Source of the DNA: Litoditis marina
Lineage: Eukaryota > Nematoda > Chromadorea > Rhabditida > Rhabditidae
Assembly: GCA_964036275.1 (NCBI GenBank)
Contig: OZ038433.1
Coordinates: 3,966,013-4,030,012 of the forward strand
Direction of reading: 5' to 3'
DNA: 64,000 nucleotides
The first letter of the stretch is position 1. Every line of letters starts with the position of its first letter. Positions 1 through 12,471 of the stretch are shown here, piece by piece. A program made the translations under genes and the position numbers. Below the pieces are notes generated by a model that was not told where the DNA came from, did not search any database, and saw nothing but the letters and a program-made list of their open reading frames with translations.

Positions 1-342
1 CGAGTATCGCGAAATAGTGACCAAAACAAAGAGACGCAGCATTGAGATAAATTGGAATGCTACTTTACGTAACTTGGTGGAACAACAACTGATCTAAAAT
101 CGAGACCCCTTGTTTCATTCCCGTGAGACTAAAAATCTCAGGAGTTATTATAGATTTCTATTCGACGTATGTAACTAAGTGTGTTTTCTGTTTACGAGTC
201 TCAATTTCGCGTGAGTTTACCCCTATTTGTTTATTCACTCGAATGCATTCCTAATGGAGCGGAACGTAATGTCCACTTCTTACTCACTTTTTGGATCGTA
301 GTTCTGGCGTAGTCCCTCGTATAGGAAAAGACAATGGTAGAG

Positions 343-487
343 TTGTAGTTTGCTCTGCATACTTGACACATTTATCGAGTTGCAACTGAAATTTGACGAG
401 AGCAAACTAAAAACACAACGGTTTTGAGCTAGATGTACAGTACTCATCGGCTCTCCCCCTATAAACCGGCGCACCCTATAAAACTCC
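343..487 (+). repeat. Dispersed TTGTAGTTTG element, copy 1
   Basis: Begins with TTGTAGTTTG, has a partly complementary GAGCAAACTAAAAACACA about 65 bases on, and ends near GCGCACCCTATAAAACT. The same head, inner inverted repeat and CCCTATA-type tail recur at 11936-12062, 12348-12471 and 23150-23280. Looks like a short non-autonomous element; class not determined. Confidence 0.5.
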
Positions 488-1442
488 TCATGAACAACGT
501 CTCATCAACTTCTCAGAAGATTCTGTTCATTGCTATTCACAACATTGACACTTCGCCGGTGGTTCATGAGATGTTCGTGAGGTTCTCATGAGAAATTTAA
601 AATCAACTTCTCATGAGATTGGGAGTATTGCTACTCCGCCCGTTGTCTCTTGGATACTTTCATTTTTTCAGATAGGATTAGTTTCAAGAATCAGATGAGA
701 TTTACAACAAATCGCATCACATTTAGAAACTTGTGACCATCAATCAAAGATGAATCCATCCTCCGTTTAATCTAAAGTCATTTTTTTAACACAGTTTTAT
801 TCTTCGTATTCCCGACTGAGTTTTCAAGAGGCAACATAACTCAACTTTGGATCGCCAATAAAACATACCATTGCTTTCGAGCCTTTTTTTGGAAACTTTG
901 AACTTAGGTTGGCGCAACAGTTTTTCTTCAGCCACGACCTATTATTTATTCGCCAAAGTCTGAGAAAAATCTCAGTGAATATATGAGGGATTTCGTGAAA
1001 AAACCGTTGTGCGCCGAAAAAAACAAGTTGTGCTCTCTCTAATGAGTAGAGGTGGCGGAATATAACTTACTCAGCGTTTTTAACCCAAATTCTCCTGTAT
1101 TTATTTTCAATATTTTTGTGTAAACAAAATTACATCGTTTAATTATTCTGAGTATTGTTATAATGAAACTTTACGTCTTGGCTTGAAATAGATTGTAATA
1201 CGCAATTATCAGCTCAATTCATCGTAAATACTTGTCATGTTTAACCTAATCATTCCCGTTAAATAGTATGTTTCGGAAAAGTAGAAAGACGTTAATATAA
1301 GATACAAATATGACACAAACATTAGAACTTTCCTGGTACTGCATAGGCCGCTAATCTTTTCAAACGTAAAATATTTAGATTAGATACAGTTAGATAGGTT
1401 CATGTTTTAAGATTATTACTCGTCTATAGTGCGTGCCAAATG

Positions 1443-1524
1443 TATGAAATATCCGCCTCATGTGAGACTCGAACTGGGCCAAAAAGTTTGGGAGGCGCGG
1501 ATGCTAACCACTATACCAACTATA
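1443..1524 (-). pseudogene. tRNA-like sequence, Gly-type head, degenerate
   Basis: Read on the minus strand it has a perfect box A (TGGTATAGTGG followed by TTAGCAT, as in Gly tRNAs) and a near box B (AGTTCGAGTCT). The acceptor, anticodon and T stems do not pair well, so it is more likely a tRNA pseudogene or the head of a tRNA-derived SINE than a working tRNA. Confidence 0.4.
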
Positions 1525-1623
1525 AACGTATAGAAACAATGTTGACGAATCGTATATATGTGTTGTTGCACAGCACAAAGTGAGATATACAGTATACCCC
1601 GCCTTTCGTTGAGCGACAACTAT

Positions 1624-2793
1624 GGGCCTGGATCTCTAATTGTCCAATTGTCCAGTTGTCCAACTTCAATTGTCCAATTGTCCATCTCAAATGTCCATTT
1701 GTCCAATTGTCTATTTTCAATTGTCCAACTGTCTGATTGTCTGTTTTCAAATGTCCATTTGTCCAATTTTGAATTGTTTTTTTTTTAATTTTTCTTTCTT
1801 TTTACTTTCTAATTTCTCAATGTTTCTTTCTCCTCACACCCGGGGGTCATTTTACGCGTCAAAATGTAAAACTTGACGGATTAGGATGAAACTTGCACAA
1901 CTGGGGTAATCGACCACGAAGATCACGAATACGCGAATTAAAATTTGTTCAACGCGCGCGAAACGTGCACGCGACGCGACAAAAACGTCAACATTGGAGT
2001 TTGGGAATGAAACTTTGGGAACAGGGGTAGTTGATGACGCTGATTTCGAATACGTTATGTTAAAGGTTAAAGGTGGTGGGAGGCAAAAGTTTCATGGTGA
2101 GTGAAACGAGAATTTTTGAACCAAACTTGCAGGGCTAGGGTAGTCGATCATGGACATAACGAATATCGATACGGGGTTAAAGGTGGTGGGGATAGAATCC
2201 CTATCGTCTACTACGCCTTCTCTGTAAGTTTGACCCAACACAAATGGGTTTGGAACATTTATACTTTAGCCCCCACCACCTTTAACCCCGTATCGATATT
2301 CGTTATGTCCATGATCGACTACCCTAGCCCTGCAAGTTTGGTTCGAAAATGCTCGTTTTGTTCACCATGATACTCGCGAAATCAGCGTCATCAACTACCC
2401 CTGTTCCCAAAGTTTCATTCCCAAACTCTAATGTTGACATTTTTCGCGTCGCGTGCACGTTTTGTGCGCGTTGAACAAATTTTGATTCGCGTATTTGTGA
2501 TCTTCGTGGTCGATTACCCCAGTTGTGCAAGTTTCATCCTAATCCGTCAAATTTTACATTTTAACGCGTAAAATGACCGGGTGAGAGGAGAAAGAAAAAT
2601 TGAGAAAATAGAAAGTGAAAAAAAAAGAAAAATTTTAAAAAATTTCAACATTGGACAAATGAACATTTGAAAACAGACAATTAGACAATTGGACAATTGA
2701 AAATAGACAATTGGACAAATGGACATTTGAGATGGACAATTGGACAATTGAAGTTGGACAATTGGACAATTGGACAATTAGAGATCCAGGCCC
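1624..2793. mobile_element. 1170-bp foldback (long palindromic) element
   Basis: The ends are a perfect 22-bp inverted repeat starting GGGCCTGGATCTC, flanked on both sides by TAT (1621-1623 and 2794-2796), a likely target-site duplication. The arms stay complementary for most of their length and meet near 2220. Each outer arm is a degenerate minisatellite of AATTGTCCA units; each inner arm holds the GC-rich core (1965-1980 and 2443-2459) and a block that includes GGGGTTAAAGGTGGTGGG. It carries no transposase frame, so it is non-autonomous. If transcribed it would form a very long hairpin RNA. Confidence 0.85.
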
Positions 2794-4017
2794 TATGTTT
2801 CATATTCCATTTATCTCGTGATTAGACAGTCTACATGGAATCCTGCAGTTCATTCTGACGTGGTATGTTACTGAACATGTCCTGTCCATGTTTAAACTTT
2901 TGGATTTGTAACCAGTCATCATCCTTACAACATGCATTTATAGATATTTTCGAGGTAAACCAATTTTCGCATTGACCAGTAATCATTAGAAAATTAATCG
3001 TATGGTGAGATTTCATTTTAGAATATCTGTAGAGGAAAATTCGATATAATGTACAACTCCCAACTTTGTTTAATCGCAGTCACAGTGCCTCTCTTATTTA
3101 TGGGAACTCACACTTCCAACCTACTCTACGCTACGTACACTATGTCAACATTTCACTGTGAATTGTTACCGGAAATGTTCTACCACTTATTCCCTGTCGA
3201 GTTCGTATAGTTCGTTTATATGGAACCTCTGTGAGTATGCAATTATGTTCTACTCCAGACGGAAACCACACGCTCTGCCTCCCACGCGGTGGAGGACTGA
3301 TATGAAAGTTGCTTATTTATTCAAAGACTCCTGCAAGAAAAAGCAGGCCGCGCACTCATAGGGTTCTTCCGAAGCAATCTTTAATTTACGCTATCCCGCT
3401 GTGTTTTAAGTTTGATACCGTTGCCTTTCGGCCGAAATACGTGAATTACAATGTGTGTCGAGATCGTACTATGAGAATGATATGGTCACTCTCTATCAGA
3501 CAGCACACCCTTAACAAGTATCATACGAATTCTCCATTAGTTTTTTTCGTTAGTTTCTGATAACAAGATCAATTGGGATCAGTATATCGACGATTCTATA
3601 TACTTCTACTATGGATATTATAAACATTGCACCTTACTCCCTACCGTTAACTTGTTGATAGAACGTTTATGATATAAGTCTGTGCTCGACTGCTGACTAA
3701 TTTGTGCTTCTTGATCAGTAATGATCTGCTTTCTTCATTCTTCAGTTGTGAAATTTTGCGGAACTGAAGGTGTTTACGTTCTGTTGCAGAAAGAAATTGA
3801 ACAAAAGCATGCATAATGGAACAGACCAGTAAGAGGTTTTTGTTACTTCAAAACATTTTCTGGGCACTAGAATGAGGAAAATGTGTCTGTGTTATGTTTT
3901 GTTGACCACTATTCTATCAAATGAAAAGTCGGCGCGCAACCGTCCTATCGTTTCTCAGTTTGATAGTCAGTATGGTTCGATTTTTGGATTTTCTTCAAAT
4001 TTCGGTGATGTCATTTG

Positions 4018-4132
4018 TACCCTTACTAGTACAAACTCTGAAGTTTAAAACCAAATAATTGCATATTTCATAAGAAAAAGCCACTCGAAGATTTAAAGGA
4101 TTACTGTAAAAGGACATCGATTGGTGAAACAG
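4018..4132 (+). repeat. Dispersed repeat, copy A (partner at 59808-59921)
   Basis: About 115 bp matches 59808-59921 at roughly 80% by eye, sharing ACAAACTCTGAA, GAAAAAGCC, GATTACTGTA and GGACAT-GATTGGTGAAAC in the same order and spacing. No coding potential is evident. Confidence 0.7.
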
Positions 4133-4542
4133 AGTATACCCATACGCACCGTCTGTATTTTCAAAGCTAACACGTTGTTCTCATGAAAGTATCAGTCATC
4201 CTGCGAGAGCGTATTCCAATCTTATTATAGTAGGGCGGACTCAATCTTCTCAAAACAACCAGATCTGGCTGATGCACTTTTATCTGCACTTTCACTTTGT
4301 ATCCGGAAATGTCAGGCATCTGGATTCGAATCGCAACGAGAACCGTAATCATTCTACAGATCTTGTGAATTTTTTCTGAAGTTTTGCTGATAATGTGAAC
4401 ATCTAGTTTGTACAACCTAGACTCACATCACATGTACCTTTGCCCTTTCTGACAGTTTATAGACTTCGCAACTACTGAACATAAACACATCGGATACTGG
4501 GAATCTTTTTTCTGCCCTGTAATTTGCTACAATACGTAAGAA

Positions 4543-4617
4543 GTGCTCGCTGGTCAAGTGGCTTACACACTAGTCTTTGGCAATACTGAGGTCCGGTTCG
4601 ACTCCGCTCCGAGGCAC
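4543..4617 (+). pseudogene. tRNA-like sequence (possible UUG anticodon)
   Basis: Box A TGGTCAAGTGG (4551-4561) and box B GGTTCGACTCC (4595-4605) both match the RNA polymerase III promoter consensus at the right spacing. The ends GTGCTCG and CGAGGCAC nearly pair, with one extra G. The anticodon-loop region CTTTGGC would give UUG, but its stem has mismatches. A degenerate tRNA or a tRNA-derived SINE is more likely than a functional tRNA. Confidence 0.4.
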
Positions 4618-5448
4618 TCATTCTATCAGTTGTCATCCGCTAATTGGTCTTCATAGAGCTTGAATGTTCCGCCGGAAGCATTGAATCGAGTATTTTGAAC
4701 CGCCAGACCGCAGATGCTGAATAAATGATCTTGATTAGGGACTACGAGAATTACGTCACTAGTTCAGGGCTGTTTTCACAATGTCTTCTAATTCCTCACC
4801 AATTAAGAATTCGCGCAATGTACTCTTTTCAGCTAGTTTTTGAAACACACAGTTTTTCAACCGTTTTCTATTAAACGGATGCTTCAGAGATTCTGCACGA
4901 ATAATGAGTAAACCGGAGCAATGATCATCAAACAAAATTTGATCTTTTCGCACTTTTTTGGCACGGCTTGTTTCTTTCGAATGTGCCTATGCTGTTTTAA
5001 CAACAGTGTATTTCTTTGTTCGCGTGTCAAATGTATTAATTCATCAATTTCGGTACATCTTTTTTTCTGTGAGCATTTTCATATCCGTCTCGTTCGTTTA
5101 CTGGGTTGCTGATTCTTTTTCAAGATTTTTTTGTGTATTCACTCTTTTAGACATTCTTATCAGGTTCTATTTGTTATTTCATAAATGGTTCAGTTTCATT
5201 GGAACCATGGTTCACATTCAGTTTCTTGGTGCAATCTAATAATAGTTAATGAGCTAATGTCAAACAGATCTTTCTTTCGCCTAACTCCGACAGGATTGAG
5301 CTGAATACCGCATAAAACATGAACCACATGCTGCAATATGAATGTCACATCTCATGCTGAGAATTAGCACCAAACCGAACGCAACCCAGTCTTTCTTGCA
5401 AATCAAACCCAGTCCACATTATCAACAACAGAATTTCCTTCTTTTGCC

Positions 5449-5701
5449 CCTCTTTCTATCTCTTTTCATTTTCTCTACTATTCTTTGCGTATTTCTTATT
5501 ATGACCTCCCTCTTTCACTTATCTCTTCTTCCCTCTCGCTCTCCCTCTTTCGCTTTCTCTTCCTTTCTCTCTCTTTCTCGTTATGTTTCTCTCGATCTAT
5601 CTCTCGTTCTCTCTCTCTCTTATTTTATATCTCTGTGTTTTTCAGTCTCTCTCTCGTTTCTTCCACCCATTGCTTCCCTACTTCCTGACCCCCCCCCCCT
5701 C
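5449..5701 (+). repeat. Pyrimidine-rich (CT)n tract
   Basis: CT/TTCT-rich low-complexity sequence ending in a C-run. The open frames across it are serine/leucine-rich artefacts of the repeat. Confidence 0.85.
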
Positions 5702-6236
5702 CAAAATACTTCCTCCCTCATACGATACGAATGACTTCAAATCAGAATTTTTCTCTAATGTCACGATTTCCGTAAGTGACAGGTGTAAATATGGAGTGCA
5801 ACACAAAATACTACGTCAAAAGCAAACCTTCAAAAGCTTGTGCTATGGTTACATACAACCGAAAGTTATAAAAAACGTTCCTGTTTCGGTTCCAGTACCA
5901 ATTGAGGTTGAGGTAGATTTGTTCATTTGTTATACACAAAACTCTTATTCACTTGAGAAATATCATTATTCACAGCAATATAATGTAACACGGTGATTCA
6001 CGGTTCTCGAATGAACATAAAATGTTTGTTCTCGCCAAAATCGGAATATTTTCGTAACTCATTCTCTGACTAAGATGACAGAAATATTCAATTGGTGAAT
6101 GTACGTTTCGCTAGAATGCAGTGTCATTCTGAATTTCAGAGACTCAAATACATCATGCTTCGGTGTATTTTAATTTCTCACGACAATTCAGCGTGGAAGA
6201 TACTGATGAACACAACCAACACTATACAGTTCGGGT

Positions 6237-6422
6237 CGCTTCCTTTCTTTCTCTCTCCTTCTCTCTCTCTCTCCCTCCCTCTCTCTCTCTCTCTCTCTTT
6301 CTCTCTCCTTCTCTCTCTCTCTCTCCCTCCCTCTCTCTCTCTCTCTCTCAATCTTTGTCTTGCCCCTTTCCCTGTCTCACTCGATCTCTCCCTCCCTCTC
6401 TCTCTTTCTTTGACATTTCCTA
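6237..6422 (+). repeat. (CT)n / CTCCCTC microsatellite
   Basis: Almost pure pyrimidine strand with an internal duplication of the CTCTCTC-CCTCCCTC pattern. Open frames over it are artefacts. Confidence 0.9.
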
Positions 6423-7875
6423 ACTTTTCGTGATTTATATGGTTTTTCTATTCTAATTTCAGCAAATACTGGCTGTTAATTGCCTATTGCTTGTTCTCTG
6501 TACCGTTCTCTATTTTTATCAAATAACACGTTCTCACACCCCTATTTAAATCTACTTTACGTAACAGAACTGTTAGATTAGGTAACAGAACGAGTCCTAA
6601 AAATAACTATCGCTTCCGCTAACAATTCTATAGATTTTCGGCATTATGAGATGAGGAACAGTGCCCGTTTATCAGGTTTCTCAAACTACTCTACAAAATC
6701 GTACTAAATCGTACTAAATATGTTTTTCTTTTGTTTTCTTATTTTCATTCTTTGGTTTTTAATAGCTTCACATTTCACGTTTGTTAGAAGTATTCATTTA
6801 GTACGCGTTGATCAAAGTGTGAGTCCTACAATTCTCAAAAGGTTCACGTGAAAAGCGAGAAATCGACTTTGGGGTTGTGTTACGTCCAATTCGTTCACAA
6901 ACTGGACAAAAATGTACTGTGGTTAAAGGGGAATCCAAAAGATGGGAAACTGTGCTATACGTGTAAATGCTTTGCAGATAGTACGAATTAAAACTCAATT
7001 CTCCGTTAATGGTAGCTTATGGGGCGTTGCCATCCCTTCTCTATTTTAATTCAAATTGATCTTCTCAACTTCTACCTGAAACGTGATCTCTCAGTTACGC
7101 CTACAGTCAACTTGGACTTCCGTCAAACTTGCAAAACAAGTTTCATTTTTATCGGCAAGCCGAGTTCGAGGCAAGTTCGTTTCAACCGCAAAAGCAAACT
7201 TATTTTGCAAGTTACAACGTACCCACCTATCCTTATTTTTTTGGTTATTGCCATAGTGGCAACCTGAAACTAACATGTAACAAAGTGAGTAAAAAACTTA
7301 GGAAAACAACATGGTCAAGACTTGAGGAAATCCAACTCACTTTTCCTCCCCTGGTTGCTGTTTCTGCGATTCTGTTTTACTTCTTCACTTCCTTGTTCAA
7401 CCAAACATCCTGCTACTTTATATTGGAAACGTGGGAAACTACGCGTAACCCCCTGGAAGTTCACCACAATGTCATGAGAATACCTTCAATGTTCTCGAGG
7501 ATAGTCTGTGTTAGTGTACTCGTCTGTACGGCTGCTTCCTATTTCTTTTCTCGACGGCTCGATCTGAACAACTTATTCTATAAGAAACCCAGTGAACTGC
7601 CGAAGTCGAACAATAATTGTCCGTGTACTTTTTCGGTTTCCAATTTTTCAACTTCTGTTGTTTCACACACGTTTTATGTGACTATTGTATCCGAGCCGTA
7701 GTGTAATTGTCAGTAACACGTGTGTCTCTAGCGTTCTTGAATTTTCTTGTAGAATTCATTGTAACCATGAACAATACCTTATCAACTACTCATCAACAAC
7801 ATTTCTTGAATTGTTGGATTCTCTCATTTTCTTTCTTTGTGCTCTTGAATCTATTCTCTCTATTCCAACTTGCAG

Positions 7876-10800
7876 ATGTTACACAACCCCGTGAGTCTGT
7901 CCATGGGTATAGTCGATTTGATAGTGGTGTGCGGCAACATCTTCGTTCTCTATGTCCTAGTCTCCCAGTCCTCCCTCCACACTTCCACCAACTTCCTGGT
8001 GCTCTCACTTACAATCAGTGATCTACTACTGGGAACGGTCATTCTGCCCTTCGCCATCATACAGGTGAGATAAAAATAGTCGATAATCCTGTTTTATGTT
8101 CTGTTCTATGAAAACTTTCTCTGTTCAAAAGTGCTCACGAAAGACGTATAGTAATTATGCTGGTTTTTTTCTCATACTCGTATCATTTTTTACCTGCGTC
8201 TAGGTATAACTCAGCTTTTTTTTGTGAATATGTATAGCGCCAATACAATTCTTGAACAAAACACACAACACTCAGTCTATTCCCATGTTTGATGACTCGA
8301 GAACCCCGTGCGTATATCACGTATTGACAAGAAAAGTGCCAGTTTTCGTTCAAATTTTGACTCGGGCTTGGTATGTGTGGTGATTTGATTCACACCACCT
8401 TCATCCTACCATACTTTCCAGGAAGAGCGGAAGGAGTGGTTATTCGGGGACGTGGGCTGTCGGTTGTGGCTGTCAGTAGATGTGTGGCTGTCCACTGCCT
8501 CCATCTACAACCTGCTGGCGATATCCTTCGACCGGTACATGGCTGTGAAACAACCAATCATCTATCCGAGTGTATCATCCAGAAGGTTGGTCGATTACAA
8601 AGCATACAAATTCATCTCAATGTTCACCCGTGAAAGAACAATACTACCTTGGGTTCGGTTCACAATACAACAATATTGATACACAATTAATCAATTGCAT
8701 GATGTTATTCGCAACTTCTAAGAATAACTCAACTTTCACACACTACGTTCACACACCACAGCTGCGGTAGAAAAAATATCTTTTTTTGTCAGTTGATCAT
8801 TTGTGGGAGAGTGTTTGTGATCTCCAAACTGCATGAAGTGATATCACAAATTCAAAACGCCCACTTGTCCTTCTGCCTTGTAGTCTCATAATCTGAAAAC
8901 ATCTCAGTGGGATATTGTTGCATGCGAGCCATGATTATCCCTCGCTGGTGCTAAGAACTCGGTCGAAATTTGTGATTTGCACGTTCATCATACTGGCAGT
9001 TTGAGAGTTGCGTAATAACGTAAGAGATGTGGTCTGATATAACAGTCTGAAACTGCTAGGCACAACACCACAACAACATTTGTCGAGTCCCACTGATAAA
9101 CATCATTAAAGTATGTGTGAACTTGACGGGTAATTTCTATGACTCTAGTGTATTTGTGATAAGTGAGATAAGGTTGACAGGAAGTATATTCGCGTACCCA
9201 GCTGTAATTATATAGAATTGTTGTTCTCTCAGAAAGAGATACTTTGTCTGCAGTAGATGGTAATCATGCTTGACGCTGCAGACATGTCTTGAGTATTATA
9301 AGTGGAATCAGTAATAGGTCTCTACAATTAGGGTAGATAACTACAAGGAAGCTAAACCTAGTACTTGGGACCTACACCGGTTGACGTTATCGGAGTTGTA
9401 TTTTGATCTGAAAAGTACCAAAGATTTCGAATTTCCCGGCACTCAATGGGAACCGAACTACAAACACAGAGGGTTGACGTTTGAGCCCGACCTCCCCTTA
9501 GTTTATCTTAATAAGATCTCAATTTGAGAGTGTTATTCTGGATAAAGAGCGTTGGGACATTTTAGAACATTTCCGGGAACTGTACACAGTCAAGGTTAGA
9601 TGCTCAGTTCAATCTTGCCATTGTACGGGCAACTACTATGGGATACGCTGTATTGACACATCCATCGAATTACGTGAATCTATAATAGTATTATAGCGAG
9701 TAGTATAGAATGCACTCATATGTGAGTCAACACTGGCTGAATTCTATTACTTATGGCAGATCTTTCATGTCTTCCGAGTATCCATCTATACATAGAATGG
9801 ATGTAGTTTGATACCCAGGACTCGTCTCCAATAGAAAAAAGTTTTTAATCAGACCGAAATCTCGGATTTTCAAGTGATTATCCATGGCAAAATGAGCGCT
9901 TGAAACAAAAATTTCAAACGGAAAAGCTGGGGAGAAAACGAAGCACATGAAGTATACACATATTTAAGGTTTTCAAAGGTTCAACAATGTAGTTTCCGCT
10001 TCATGACCAGATATATTACCCCAAATGTTCTTTATTTGACAAGCCCAAAAACTAAACAGCGAATGTTGTGTCTTTTACAAGTAGTTTTAGTTTACGCTAA
10101 AAAGTGCAAACATAACAATAGCACGTTAGGATCAGGTATACGACTTTTTCACTTGGGTTGTCAGAATTTCACTTTCCAATTTTCAAATTCTGTTGTTTCA
10201 GAATGACCCGTCTGATGATCACCCTGGTGTGGTTGTTCTCCATGGTCCTCGCCAGTTGTCTCTTTGTCCTCGAGACCCTAGACGGCTCGGAGAAGAGAGA
10301 GTGCACCCCCATGCAACTACCCAGTCTCTACATCATATTCTCCGCATCCGCTTCCTTCATTGTACCCGCAGTTATCATGGTAAGCTGCTATCACAGGATC
10401 AAAATTTTACCGTTCTTCAAATACTACACAGCAGAATAATTGAACAACAACGGGTTGTCAGTATTGGGCAGTATTGGAGGATCAAAATACTCCACAATTC
10501 TACCCGTTTTGACTTTCTACTGATTGTGAATGTGTTTGTTTTCCTAATCATGAAATATTGACGAAATTCACAAAGGAATAACTAGGATGGAAAGTCGAAT
10601 ATAGATGGAAATGTACGTTCATTTTTTGCGGGATTTTTTTAGCGTTTCTTTTCTTCAAACATTTCCACTTTCTAGGTTGCACTGAATGTGTCCATTTTCT
10701 GTACTGTCTTGACCACGAGTAGATCAAAATGCGTCTCGGTCAGCAATGGAGCCTCGATGAGAATCCATCGAGGAACCAGAAAACATCCGGCTGAGGTAAG

Positions 10801-12329
10801 CGACAGAATTGAAAATACAACATATGTTCACATTATTTTCGACTAACTGTAACACGTACTTTTCGAGCGGCTAAAAATACCAACTACCAGAATGATTCAC
10901 AATAACAACTTACGTTATCTCTACGTGCATGGTTTTTCGGTGATAAAAGTAGGTGGAACAAGTGAGAGTATCCTGAAAAGTCTCTAATTGTGTATTTGCA
11001 GGAACTGAAACGGTATTCCATGGAGAGTGATCGTTCTTCGAAGAAGAAATCGACCGAAGAGAGTTTCACGCCCATTCGAAGACAAACTGTGGACACGGTG
11101 GCAGGTTTGTCGTTGCCACACAATATTACCGTAATTCAAAAACTGATATGCTATATGCAAACTACCAAATTATTGTGAATTCTACGTATAAAAACTCGAT
11201 TCATGTCAGTTGTTAATGGACTTGACCAGACGCGCTGGTGTGTAGCTACTTATCTCGATTAGGTATGAACTATGTTTTTTTAACAGGTTGCATTCTTTTC
11301 AACCTCATTTGGACAAGGAATGAAACAAAGACCGATGCGATTGTAATCAGGCTCTCTCACCAAAAGTGTAGTTTTATAATTCTCATTATCATTACAAATA
11401 TTTCCAGTGACTCCTCGGAAAGTGTCTCGATTGGCCCCCGACAGTCCCGCAATTCGCTCGTTTCTCTCCCATATCATGTTGTTCTCCATTCTGACGTCAT
11501 CAAGAAGGACAGCAACTGTCATGACCAGCGCACCACGGTACGTTTTTGATAACTGTGATATATTCAAACATTTGTCAGCTTTCACTCAGTTGCGATTAAT
11601 AAACTTTTCTTGTCAACTAAAGGAAAACAAATTCTTGGAAATATTTTCGATTCGTTAATCAAAGAGCACATAAAAGTACGATTTGCTACCAGAAAAAAAT
11701 ATATATAGGCCTCGTTTACCACTTTGTTTACCTCTTTCTTTCCAGCGAACGTCGACCGACCAGATTCTCTCGTCTTTCCCTCCGAACGGAGATTCGGGTG
11801 GCACGAACGACGGGCATAGTGGTGGCAGCCTTCGTTCTCTGCTGGCTACCATTCACTATGATATACGTACTACAGGTACGAAAAAATCTCATATGTTAGA
11901 TACCGTTATATGTATAGCAATTCACCAAATCTTTGTTGTAGTTTGACCTTGACTCAAGCATAACTTTTCGACCAGAAGTAGAGTTCAAACGAGAAAAACA
12001 GCGGGATAGCCTCATCCACGTCGTTTAGGTCTGCTCTGAATAGAGCGAGCCCTATATACTCCACTCCCAATGTATGTGGCTTGTGAAATTATTAAGTCAT
12101 TGCCACGTAAACGTATGTGAATTTGTGATATTTGTGTCATAAACCAATGATGTTGCAGGCGTATGACATGTGTAGTGTACCGACGTGTATCCCGGAGGTT
12201 CTGTTCACCATTGCATTCTGGCTGGGATACGCCAATTCGGCCATCAACCCCCTGCTCTACGCAGCCTTTTCGAGGGACTTCCGAGCTGCCTTCCGGAGAG
12301 TTTTGTGGAGACAGAGAAAGCCTATTTAG
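7876..12329 (+). CDS. Biogenic-amine-type G-protein-coupled receptor (rhodopsin family), 8 exons
   Basis: Exons 7876-8064, 8422-8585, 10202-10379, 10676-10795, 11002-11104, 11408-11537, 11746-11875 and 12159-12329 join in phase into about 394 aa. Seven membrane segments are visible. TM1 has the GN motif. TM3 has Asp83 (position 3.32, the amine-binding aspartate), Cys76 and DRY 100-102. TM5 has serines 165, 167 and 169 before Pro173 (5.42-5.46), as in receptors for catechol- or phenol-amines. TM6 has FVLCWLPF (324-331) and TM7 NPLLY (368-372). The third intracellular loop is about 125 residues and basic. The set suggests an octopamine, tyramine, dopamine or alpha-2-like receptor in the plasma membrane; the ligand cannot be fixed by eye. 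The ATG follows a TTGCAG acceptor directly, so the extracellular N-terminus is very short unless another coding exon lies upstream. The channel gene ends tail to tail with it. Intron 3 is discussed under findings. Confidence 0.88.
11936..12062 (+). repeat. Dispersed TTGTAGTTTG element, copy in receptor intron 7
   Basis: Starts TTGTAGTTTGACC, contains TTTTCGACCAGAAG and ends AGAGCGAGCCCTATATACT. It is the closest match to the copy at 12348-12471. Confidence 0.55.
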
Positions 12330-12347
12330 AGAGCTATTAACTGATTG

Positions 12348-12471
12348 TTGTAGTTTGATGTCTATAAACTCACGAACTTTGAAATCAACACAATGGGATC
12401 AAACTACAAACACAGCCGGATAGGGCCACAGCACTGCGTTCTTTAGAAAGAGCGAACCCTATATAACTTCT
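12348..12471 (+). repeat. Dispersed TTGTAGTTTG element just after the receptor stop codon
   Basis: Head TTGTAGTTTGATG, complementary inner copy GGATCAAACTACAAACACA at about 12396-12412, tail AGAGCGAACCCTATATAACT. It starts 19 bases after the receptor stop, so it probably lies in that gene's 3' untranslated region. Confidence 0.6.

Larger units (their letters stand above)
1..7875. other. Gene-poor region with repeats; no recognised gene
   Basis: I found no protein family here on either strand. What is visible: a short dispersed element (343-487), tRNA-like sequences (1443-1524 and 4543-4617), a 1170-bp foldback element (1624-2793), a dispersed repeat shared with the far end of the window (4018-4132), and two pyrimidine-rich tracts (about 5450-5690 and 6237-6420). 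An open frame at 7129-7701 has two hydrophobic stretches but no ATG near its start and no recognisable similarity. A non-coding first exon of the downstream receptor could lie here. Confidence 0.6.

Noticed and set aside
5342..6433. Serine/leucine-rich open frames
   Set aside because: They only translate the pyrimidine microsatellites.
7129..7701. 190-codon open frame with two hydrophobic stretches
   Set aside because: Starts from a TTG rather than an ATG, resembles nothing known and shows no splice context. Probably chance.
8640..10140. Possible extra receptor exons in the long intron 2
   Set aside because: Exons 8585 and 10202 join in phase between the end of intracellular loop 2 and TM4 with nothing missing.
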